From assembly GCA_028282865.1 (NCBI GenBank), contig JANQHA010000071.1:1-9293 (forward strand): a stretch of DNA of 9,293 nucleotides, in the 5' to 3' direction. The stretch's first letter is position 1. Each line of letters begins with the position of its first letter. The notes beneath the pieces were generated by a model. That model did no database searches, had not been told where the DNA came from, and was given only the letters and a program-made list of their open reading frames with translations. Below, piece after piece: positions 1-5,046 of this stretch. Source of the stretch: Oligoflexales bacterium (GTDB lineage: Bacteria > Bdellovibrionota_B > Oligoflexia > Oligoflexales > CACXFL01). The translations under genes and the position numbers were made by a program.

Positions 1-1099
1 TTACCTTTGCACTATATAACGGTCGTTTTACAATATTTGCAATCCTTCTTTTTCCTCTTATATCAACTTCTATTTTTGAGCCAGGATCGGTGCTAGCATC
101 GAGCAGCGCCATACCGCCTGCTCCCCCCACCGAGGGAAGAACTGAGCCCGAGGTGACCACACCAATCTGCTTTGAGTCAACGAAAATAGCCATTTGAGAC
201 CTGGGGATACCCTGTGACTCCATGCGAAATGCGAACAGTTTCTTAGGGACGCCTTGCTCAGATTGATTCTGCAAAGCACTTTTGCCAATAAATTCGCCAC
301 AATCATATTTCACCGCCCACTGAACATTCGCTTCAAGTGGGGTGACAGACTCATTGATATCATTGCCGTAAAGTAGATAGCATGCCTCGAGCCGGAGGGT
401 ATCTCTTGCTCCAAGTCCCACCGGATGAATTCCCGTTTGTTCCTTGGTTTCTAAAAGCTTGCTCCAGGTTTGGACCGCTACATTGTTAGGTAAGTATAAC
501 TCGAAGCCTTTCTCTCCGGTATAGCCGGTTCTCGCGATATAGCCATGGGAGCCAAAAAACTCTACCTCTGTGATGTGGGTGTAATCTAGCCCAATAACGC
601 GCTGGTAATCTCGCTCATTAAGTATACTTTCGACTGCATCTAGAGAGTTGGGCCCCTGAACAGCGAGTTGGGCAAATTCGTTGGAGCTGTTGGTCACTTC
701 AACATCGAAGTCTGATGCTACCTGCTTAAACCACTCGAAATCTTTCTCGGTGTTTGCGGCGTTAACACATGCTAGGTATTTAAGCTCACCGGTTCTATAT
801 AAAATGAGGTCGTCGATAAATCCGCCATTTTCATTGAGAATCCCAGTGTACTGACCTTGGCCGATAGCCAATTTTTCCACATTATTCATAGTTATAAACT
901 GTAGGAATTTCAACGACTGCGGCCCTTCAATGACAATCTCACCCATATGACTCACATCAAATAGGCCGCAACTTGCCCGAACAGTTTGGTGCTCATGTAA
1001 AACACTCTGGTAGCTAACCGGCATAGTCCATTCTCCAAATGGAATCATTTTGGCTTTAAGATTGTGGTGCTGATCGTAAAGAATGGTTTTTTTGGTCAA
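1..1099 (-). CDS. gcvT: Aminomethyltransferase, T protein of the glycine cleavage system (C-terminus cut by window edge)
   Basis: The T protein transfers the methylene group from the aminomethyl-lipoyl arm of the H protein to tetrahydrofolate, releasing ammonia, in the cytoplasm. The frame is open without interruption for 366 residues and runs off the left edge; family members are about 360-375 residues, so only a few codons are missing. Visible family signatures are FDVSHMGE (47-54), GGFIDDL (92-98) with the conserved catalytic aspartate, VNAANTEKDFEW (112-123), AVQGPNS (146-152), RTGYTGE (190-196), LGARDTLRLEA (229-239) and VTSG (315-318) near the end. I prefer the TTG at 1099: it follows GGAGG (1112-1108) by 8 nt and gives a family-like N-terminus, TKKTILYDQHH. 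The in-frame ATG at 1114 overlaps that ribosome binding site and has none of its own. gcvH and gcvP may lie beyond the left edge, but this cannot be seen. The identification is secure. Confidence 0.96.
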   Translation of the reverse strand, partial: MTKKTILYDQHHNLKAKMIPFGEWTMPVSYQSVLHEHQTVRASCGLFDVSHMGEIVIEGPQSLKFLQFITMNNVEKLAIGQGQYTGILNENGGFIDDLILYRTGELKYLACVNAANTEKDFEWFKQVASDFDVEVTNSSNEFAQLAVQGPNSLDAVESILNERDYQRVIGLDYTHITEVEFFGSHGYIARTGYTGEKGFELYLPNNVAVQTWSKLLETKEQTGIHPVGLGARDTLRLEACYLLYGNDINESVTPLEANVQWAVKYDCGEFIGKSALQNQSEQGVPKKLFAFRMESQGIPRSQMAIFVDSKQIGVVTSGSVLPSVGGAGGMALLDASTDPGSKIEVDIRGKRRIANIVKRPLYSAKV

Positions 1100-1107
1100 A
1101 ACTGCTC

Positions 1108-1112
1108 CCTCC
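1108..1112 (-). promoter_or_regulatory. Ribosome binding site that decides the gcvT start
   Basis: The minus strand reads GGAGG here, 8 nt before the TTG at 1099. Its first G is the third base of an in-frame ATG (1114), so that ATG cannot use this site. No purine-rich tract precedes the ATG at a suitable distance. This favours the TTG start. Confidence 0.65.
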
Positions 1113-1179
1113 ATTGTCTGCGAAGTATATGAGGCGTCTTGAAAATTTGCTACGTAAACTAAGTGAAAAAACAAATAAG

Positions 1180-1196
1180 TGTCTATTTTTTAGACA
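1180..1196. promoter_or_regulatory. Perfect 6-bp inverted repeat in the divergent gcvT / 1368 intergenic region (possible operator)
   Basis: The plus strand reads TGTCTA, then TTTTT, then TAGACA. It lies about 80 nt upstream of the gcvT start, where a gcvT promoter would be expected. On the minus strand the distal arm TAGACA could serve as a -35, with TAGTTT 18 nt later as a weak -10. The symmetry fits a dimeric repressor or activator site, but no regulator is identified and a chance occurrence in AT-rich DNA is possible. Confidence 0.35.
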
Positions 1197-1261
1197 AAAA
1201 ATCCATTGCTTCGTCTAAGAAACACGCAGGATAATCTCGTTTCTGTCGTAACTATTTAATA

Positions 1262-1290
1262 TTATTTGATTTAATTTTGGCCGATATTAT
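1262..1290 (+). promoter_or_regulatory. Possible promoter of the exported-protein / glycosyltransferase operon
   Basis: A good -10-like element, TATTAT (1285-1290), lies about 80 nt before the first start codon. At 17-nt spacing the -35 position holds only a weak TTATTT (1262-1267). The hairpin at 1305-1325 would fall in the transcript leader. This is the best sigma-70-like candidate in the gap, but it is not strong. Confidence 0.3.
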
Positions 1291-1304
1291 GCATTTGTCT
1301 CTGC

Positions 1305-1325
1305 GAAAGGGTTTTTACCCGTTTC
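1305..1325 (+). other. Stem-loop in the leader of the 1368 operon
   Basis: GAAAGGGT (1305-1312) pairs with ACCC (1317-1320) and TTTC (1322-1325) across a TTTT loop, with a single bulged G at 1321. There is no T tract after it on either strand, so it does not look like an intrinsic terminator. It ends about 40 nt before the start codon, so it could be a leader structure or a DNA site. No function can be assigned. Confidence 0.35.
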
Positions 1326-1367
1326 TATGTTCTTGCTGATCTGTAGATGTTGTACGAGGTTGATGCG

Positions 1368-1706
1368 ATGAGAAGGTTGTTTTTAAAAGTTACTCAATTA
1401 GGAATTATTACAGCAAGTTTGCTTATGCTTTCGGGCTCAGTGCAAGCGGCAAGCATTCAGAAGTGCGTTGCAGCTGAAAGACGCTGTGTTATCAGGCTTA
1501 CTGAAGGCGTTATTGGCGACTCGGTAAATGTCCTCAACGAAAAGGCTCAGCTGGTGGCTACCGGTTGGATTACTAAGCGCAAAGGTGCTCATGCAATAAT
1601 ATCCTTTAAACGAGTTTTCAAAACCGTTAAGCGGGGGTATCCTGTTATAGTTAATATTGAAAACCGTGGTAAGGAAGTTAATTGGGCTGCTGCCTTTAAC
1701 TATTAA
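1368..1706 (+). CDS. Small exported protein of unknown function (112 aa, signal peptide)
   Basis: I do not recognise a named family. The start chosen is the ATG at 1368, which follows GAGG by 8 nt; the upstream ATG at 1347 would only add seven residues before a typical signal peptide. The signal peptide has basic residues (MRRLFLK), a hydrophobic core to about residue 22, and a type I cleavage site SVQA|A after residue 27, leaving a mature protein of about 85 residues. The mature part has two cysteines, C33 and C40, that could form a disulphide. It then has a beta-rich, basic segment with GDSVNVLN, VATGW and a KRGYPVIVNIEN stretch, possibly a small SH3-like barrel. Its TAA overlaps the ATG of the next gene by one base (TAATG), so it is probably translated in step with the glycosyltransferases. 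It may act at the envelope; this is inference. Confidence 0.75.
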   Translation: MRRLFLKVTQLGIITASLLMLSGSVQAASIQKCVAAERRCVIRLTEGVIGDSVNVLNEKAQLVATGWITKRKGAHAIISFKRVFKTVKRGYPVIVNIENRGKEVNWAAAFNY

Positions 1707-2503
1707 TGGAATCTCCCATAGATCAAATTGATTTATCTGTTGTGATGATCACCCTCAACGAGGGTGCTTGTTTGCGTCGTTGTTTTGAGTCTTTACCTAA
1801 AGGCATTCAGTTAGTTGTAGTAGATTCTGGAAGTTCCGATAATACCGAGGATATATGTAAAGAGTTTGGTGCGGAGTTTTATACTCGGCCCTTTGATAAT
1901 TATTCTTCACAGAAAAACCATGCTTTAAGCTACGCCAAGCGCAAATGGGTTTTGAGCTTAGATGCCGATGAAATCCTCGATGACCAAATGACATCGACAA
2001 TCTTAGGGGTCGTTAGATCAGACCCCAAGAATCAGGCGTTTCGTCTACGTCGGTCGCTAGTTTTTCTTGGCAGGAAAATGAGGTATGGCAAAACCTCCGA
2101 CTATCCGATTCGATTATTTAGAAAAGGCTCCGCTAGGTTTGAAGGTGAGATTCATGAGCGGCTAGTTTTTGAAAGTTCAGTGACTACAGAAATTTTAGCT
2201 ACGGGTTATTTGTGGCACTATAGTTATGATGACCTTAGTGATTATTTCACTAAGTTTAATGAATATACGACTAAAATTGCTGCGGGCCATCAACTCCATA
2301 GGTCTTCGGCACCTTCAGTACTAAAGCTGTCTGCTCGTCCGTGGACCGAATTTCTTTACAGGTATATTATCCGCCTTGGTTTTTTAGATGGATACCCGGG
2401 TTATTGCTACGCTTTAATCAGTAGTTTTTACTCGTTTATCAAGTATGCAAAATTAAAAGAAATGAACACAACTAACCTTGTCGGTGAATTAAATGACCGC
2501 TGA
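1706..2503 (+). CDS. Family 2 glycosyltransferase, WaaE/KdtX-like (lipopolysaccharide core type)
   Basis: This is a 265-residue inverting glycosyltransferase of GT-A fold, resembling the beta-1,4-glucosyltransferase-like branch that includes WaaE/KdtX, which acts on the lipopolysaccharide inner core at the cytoplasmic face of the inner membrane. The N-terminus has the nucleotide-sugar strand SVVMITLNEG (11-20), then VVVDSGSSDNT (37-47), QKNHA (69-73) and the metal-binding DADE (86-89). The acceptor-side block RLFRKG...GEIHERL (136-153) is characteristic of this subgroup. The C-terminal 50 residues are aromatic and hydrophobic, suggesting membrane association. The start ATG overlaps the preceding stop by one base, and the end overlaps the next gene by 11 nt, so the three genes form one translationally linked unit. 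The family is secure. The donor sugar and acceptor cannot be read from sequence; lipopolysaccharide or another surface glycan is the best inference. Confidence 0.9.
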   Translation: MESPIDQIDLSVVMITLNEGACLRRCFESLPKGIQLVVVDSGSSDNTEDICKEFGAEFYTRPFDNYSSQKNHALSYAKRKWVLSLDADEILDDQMTSTILGVVRSDPKNQAFRLRRSLVFLGRKMRYGKTSDYPIRLFRKGSARFEGEIHERLVFESSVTTEILATGYLWHYSYDDLSDYFTKFNEYTTKIAAGHQLHRSSAPSVLKLSARPWTEFLYRYIIRLGFLDGYPGYCYALISSFYSFIKYAKLKEMNTTNLVGELNDR

Positions 2504-3584
2504 AAAAACGGTTTGGCACTTAATATCAAACAGGTGGAATAGTGCAATTACGGAGTATGCGCTTAGTAGTGCAGTTGCTGTAGATCGCCAGGATGGCTGG
2601 TGTAGTGTTTTTACGCCACTTTTGAATAGTCCGGCTTCACAGCGAGCGCAGCAGTTAAAACTAAATACCCAGCCGGTCCAAGACTTTAAACTATCTAGTC
2701 TCGGTGATTTAAGAAAATTAGCTAAAGAGATTAAGCCAGATATCCTTTGCTTTTATGGTGGTCCGGAAGCTTTTTTAGGGCGGTTCTTAGGAAGTTCTAA
2801 GAAAATTCGGTTTATGCGCCATGCAAGGGGCCCCTTTGGAATGCTGGACTATATTCGATATCGATACCTCGATTCTCACATCGATCATTGGCTCTGTCCT
2901 GCGGCTAGAATGAGAAATGGTTTATCGGCTGTGGTTTCTCGACCGGTCAGTTCCATTATATTGGGGATTGATGATCAGAGGTATAGTTATCAGAAAATTT
3001 CAGATGTGAGTAATAGCCGTCCTGAAGTTTTGATTTTTGGTCGACTAGACCCTGTTAAAGGTCACGAGTACGCTATAAAGCTGATGAAAGCGGTTATCAA
3101 CAACTGGACCTATGACTCTCCCCCACCCTTTTTACACATTGCTGGTTGTGAAGAGAACCTAACAGCATCTGATATTGAGTTATATACTAAGCAGCAGCAG
3201 CTTGCTTTTGGCTCTGATGTCAAGGTAACGACTGGTCGTATTAATGATGTCGCCATGATGATGAGTGAAGCGACCCTTGGGTTTGTCCCGAGTCTGGATT
3301 CCGAAGTGATCTGTCGGGTTGGTCAAGAGTTCCTTATGTGCGGTACTCCCGTTATTGTGTCAGGTGTGGGCTCGTTAAACGAAATTCTTTTTAAACCAGA
3401 AATGGGCGCAAGTTTCTCAGGCTTAGGCTCTGACGATGATAGGTTTGCTCTCCTAGGTCAATGGATTGCGAAAGCTGCGCAGGAACCGTCTGAAGATAGG
3501 GCTCATAGGGCTAGTCAGGCTCAGAAAGAATTTTCTTTGGAGTTGATGGGGTCTAGGCTTATTCAGGTTTTCGAGTGTTTCTGA
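2493..3584 (+). CDS. Family 4-type glycosyltransferase (GT-B fold)
   Basis: This 363-residue protein has the features of a retaining GT-B enzyme. The C-terminal Rossmann half begins with the donor-binding motif FGRLDPVKGH (182-191), followed by a strand LHIAGCE (214-220). The E-x7-E signature of the family is present as E271 and E279 within PSLDSEVICRVGQEF (266-280), followed by CGTPVIVSGVGSLNEIL (283-299). The N-terminal acceptor half (1-175) is more divergent, with KPDILCFYGGPE (81-92) and RHARGP (109-114). There is no signal peptide, so it should act in the cytoplasm on a membrane-linked acceptor. It overlaps the preceding glycosyltransferase by 11 nt and is the last gene of the run. Together the two enzymes probably add successive sugars to one surface glycan. 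Sugar specificity is unknown. Confidence 0.9.
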   Translation: MTAEKTVWHLISNRWNSAITEYALSSAVAVDRQDGWCSVFTPLLNSPASQRAQQLKLNTQPVQDFKLSSLGDLRKLAKEIKPDILCFYGGPEAFLGRFLGSSKKIRFMRHARGPFGMLDYIRYRYLDSHIDHWLCPAARMRNGLSAVVSRPVSSIILGIDDQRYSYQKISDVSNSRPEVLIFGRLDPVKGHEYAIKLMKAVINNWTYDSPPPFLHIAGCEENLTASDIELYTKQQQLAFGSDVKVTTGRINDVAMMMSEATLGFVPSLDSEVICRVGQEFLMCGTPVIVSGVGSLNEILFKPEMGASFSGLGSDDDRFALLGQWIAKAAQEPSEDRAHRASQAQKEFSLELMGSRLIQVFECF

Positions 3585-3602
3585 TTGCCTTACTTAATAT
3601 AT

Positions 3603-3695
3603 ATGTTACTTACCCGAACCGGTGATGCTGTGCTAATTGATGGTGTCGTAAGCCTTTCGATCCCAGAGCAGATGTTATGGAATATCAAAGACTAG
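3603..3695 (+). other. Doubtful 30-codon ORF with a CsrA-like beginning
   Basis: An ATG-to-TAG frame reads MLLTRTGDAVLIDGVVSLSI and then ten unrelated residues. The first part resembles the CsrA/RsmA start (M-L-x-L-T-R-x-x-G-E-x-x-x-I-G-D) with one residue missing. The rest of CsrA, including the RNA-binding arginine near position 44, is absent. A 25-codon frame follows in another phase (ATG 3677, TAA 3752-3754) and is not CsrA-like. There is no ribosome binding site before the ATG. It may be a gene remnant or chance. The rest of the 3585-3800 gap shows no gene, and no intrinsic terminator was found after the glycosyltransferase operon. Confidence 0.15.
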
Positions 3696-3805
3696 TTGTT
3701 GGGCCTGATGATTTTTGCTCGATAGTATTAGGTAAAGATCTTTCGTGTAATTAAAATTTTATCAGTTAAGTATACTACTTCCGATATATTCTGGGTGATT
3801 GCAGG

Positions 3806-3847
3806 TCGTTTAACGATATTGACAACGATTAATAAATCGTTTAACAT
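3806..3847. promoter_or_regulatory. Operator with repeated AACGA/TCGTT half-sites in the vapBC promoter
   Basis: Four half-sites of AACGA or its complement are visible. TCGTT-T-AACGA (3806-3816) is a perfect 11-bp palindrome. AACGATT-AATA-AATCGTT (3824-3841) is a perfect 7-bp inverted repeat. The 9-mer TCGTTTAAC occurs at 3806 and again at 3837, 31 nt apart, about three helical turns. The second palindrome fills the spacer between the -35 and -10. This is the expected layout for autorepression by an AbrB-fold antitoxin or its complex with the toxin; the repression itself is inferred. Confidence 0.75.
3819..3847 (+). promoter_or_regulatory. Sigma-70-type promoter of the toxin-antitoxin operon
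   Basis: A consensus -35 TTGACA (3819-3824) is followed after exactly 17 nt by -10 TAACAT (3842-3847, four of six matches). Transcription would begin at about 3854, immediately before the ribosome binding site GGAGG (3855-3859), giving a very short leader. Confidence 0.75.
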
Positions 3848-3866
3848 AACATTTGGAGGCTAAAAT

Positions 3867-4079
3867 ATGTCTGTCAAAGTTTCTTCAAAATACCAAGTTG
3901 TAATACCAGAACAGGTACGGTCCGCTCTAAATATCAAGCCTGGTATGGAAGTTGAAGTAATTGCAAAAGGAAATGTAGCTTATATCGTTCCCGTCGTAGA
4001 CTTAAAAGTAGTCAAAAAAAAATTGGCTGGAAAGCTCGATCATGCACATCTTCGGGAAAAAAAGGATAGAGCGATTTGA
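3867..4079 (+). CDS. AbrB/MazE-fold antitoxin (VapB-type), partner of the PIN toxin
   Basis: This 70-residue protein has an N-terminal SpoVT-AbrB swapped-hairpin DNA-binding domain: VSSKYQVVIPEQVRSALNI (5-23), then KPGMEVEVI (24-32) and a strand VAYIVPV (37-43). Two such chains make the DNA-binding dimer. The C-terminal 25 residues are basic (KKKLAGKL...REKKDRAI) and should bind and block the PIN toxin. Translation starts at the ATG 7 nt after a perfect GGAGG (3855-3859). The gene overlaps the toxin start by 4 nt (TTGA), the usual arrangement that makes antitoxin first and couples toxin translation to it. Autoregulation through the upstream palindromes is likely. It is called VapB-type because its partner is a PIN protein; MazE antitoxins share the same fold. 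Confidence 0.9.
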   Translation: MSVKVSSKYQVVIPEQVRSALNIKPGMEVEVIAKGNVAYIVPVVDLKVVKKKLAGKLDHAHLREKKDRAI

Positions 4080-4453
4080 GTAATTTCGTGATTGATTCAT
4101 CATTTTGGATTGAGATGTTTACTGATGGGCAACTATCCAAAAAATGTGAAAAGCACTTTAATGCTGTAAAAATAAAAATAGTTCCTACTCTGGTTCTGTT
4201 TGAGGTCTTCAAAAAGATTTCTCAAAAAGTTAACGAGAATGATGCTCTTTTAGCTATTGGTAATATGAGTCGTCATGAGGTTCGAAACCTTGATCGCTCG
4301 ACAAGTTTGTTGGCTGCTGAAATATCTCTGGAATATAAATTAGCTATGGCTGACAGTATCGTCCTTGCTCATGCTCGTATAGAGCATGGCACTCTTTATA
4401 CTCTCGACAATGACTTTGCTGGTATTGATGGAGTTGTGGTTGTTAGAAAGTAA
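4076..4453 (+). CDS. vapC: PIN-domain ribonuclease toxin (VapC-type)
   Basis: This 125-residue protein is a single PIN domain, matching the usual VapC length of about 130. The metal-binding acidic residues are in place: D7 in FVIDSSFWIE, E43 in LFEVFK, D93 in LAMADSIVLAHA, and D111/D113 in TLDNDF. VapC toxins cleave tRNA or rRNA at specific sites and halt translation; the target here is unknown. It starts with TTG at 4076, overlapping the antitoxin stop by 4 nt, with AAGGA (4062-4066) 9 nt upstream. A weak start codon in an overlap should keep toxin output below antitoxin output. All catalytic positions are intact, so the toxin is probably active. The next gene is convergent, 28 nt away, with no visible terminator between them. 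Confidence 0.93.
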   Translation: MSNFVIDSSFWIEMFTDGQLSKKCEKHFNAVKIKIVPTLVLFEVFKKISQKVNENDALLAIGNMSRHEVRNLDRSTSLLAAEISLEYKLAMADSIVLAHARIEHGTLYTLDNDFAGIDGVVVVRK

Positions 4454-4481
4454 TTTCTTACTATACTTATTTTCTCGGATA

Positions 4482-4895
4482 TCAACACAACCCCTCCATA
4501 CGGTCCTGCCGTTGCCACACAGCCTGTAGCCCATCGAGGACAATTTGGCTATTCGCATTTTGCTCTTCAACTAGTAGATTGGTTTTGTGAACCATAATCT
4601 TTATTTCGGAGATATTTCGACTGTTTTGATGAACGATCTTTTTCACTTCACGTACTTCACCTTTCAGGTCTTTTAATTCTACCTCTACATGAGATAATCT
4701 AGTATCTAAGGAGTTAATCGATCCTTGCATCGAAGTTCTAACATGACTTATCTCCCCCTTGAGTTCGCTCCTCACGAGTCCGATTTCTTCTTTGAGTTCA
4801 TTTTTGACCAATTTCAACATCTTTCCAGATGCGGGTTGATCGTCAGCTTTTGCTGTTGATCCAGGAAATGGGTATTTGGTTTTTCGCTTCACCAT
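4482..4895 (-). CDS. Coiled-coil protein of unknown function (137 aa, hendecad then heptad repeats)
   Basis: I recognise no named function. The protein has no signal peptide or membrane segment, so it should be cytoplasmic. A basic, proline-containing head (1-24, with KYPFPGSTAK) precedes one long charged helix. Two tandem 11-residue repeats of form xELKxEIxxVR occupy 32-42 and 43-53. The hydrophobic spacing 4-4-3 continues to about residue 66 (L34, I38, V41, L45, I49, V52, M56, I60, L63). It then becomes heptad 4-3 spacing (L67, V70, L74, L77, V81, V84, V88). The tail has a second amphipathic stretch and one cysteine, C137, at the last position. The start is supported by GAGGAGA (4911-4905) 9 nt before the ATG. 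It lies downstream of ftsK in the same direction but has its own probable promoter. It could be an oligomeric scaffold; that is inference. Confidence 0.8.
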   Translation of the reverse strand: MVKRKTKYPFPGSTAKADDQPASGKMLKLVKNELKEEIGLVRSELKGEISHVRTSMQGSINSLDTRLSHVEVELKDLKGEVREVKKIVHQNSRNISEIKIMVHKTNLLVEEQNANSQIVLDGLQAVWQRQDRMEGLC

Positions 4896-4951
4896 GTATA
4901 GATGTCTCCTCGTTTTATTGTTTTAGTTTTTACAGAACTAAATGCATCTAT

Positions 4952-4996
4952 GCTACGGACAATCGATTATCTCCTGTTTTGTCAGCGACGGACAAT
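4952..4996. repeat. 12-bp direct repeat flanking the -10 of the coiled-coil gene promoter
   Basis: The plus strand carries GC(T/G)ACGGACAAT at 4952-4963 and again at 4985-4996, 11 of 12 bases identical and 33 nt apart (about three helical turns). The right copy contains the predicted -35 (minus strand) and the left copy lies just downstream of the predicted -10. Tandem sites bound by a regulator are plausible. Confidence 0.5.
4966..4995 (-). promoter_or_regulatory. Probable promoter of the coiled-coil gene
   Basis: On the minus strand a -35 TTGTCC (4995-4990, four of six) is followed after 18 nt by -10 GATAAT (4971-4966, five of six). Transcription would start near 4959, leaving a leader of about 60 nt before the ATG at 4895. 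No clear terminator for ftsK is seen between 4996 and 5046, so read-through from ftsK is also possible. Confidence 0.5.
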
Positions 4997-5046
4997 TGAG
5001 GTTTTAGTTTAGAAGCGACGAGATATCGTATTGTAGTGAATTTAAG

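Noticed and set aside
70..306. Minus-strand open frame of 78 codons
   Set aside because: It lies inside gcvT in another phase, and the gcvT frame is intact with strong family motifs.
1100..1367. Glycine riboswitch upstream of gcvT
   Set aside because: I looked for the paired aptamer cores and saw none; only a short palindrome and a hairpin are present.
3867..4453. Toxin-antitoxin module as part of a larger mobile element
   Set aside because: No integrase, transposase, terminal inverted repeats or target duplications were found around it.
4340..4570. Minus-strand open frame overlapping vapC
   Set aside because: It is antisense to the conserved PIN catalytic region and overlaps the end of the coiled-coil gene; no ribosome binding site and no recognisable protein.
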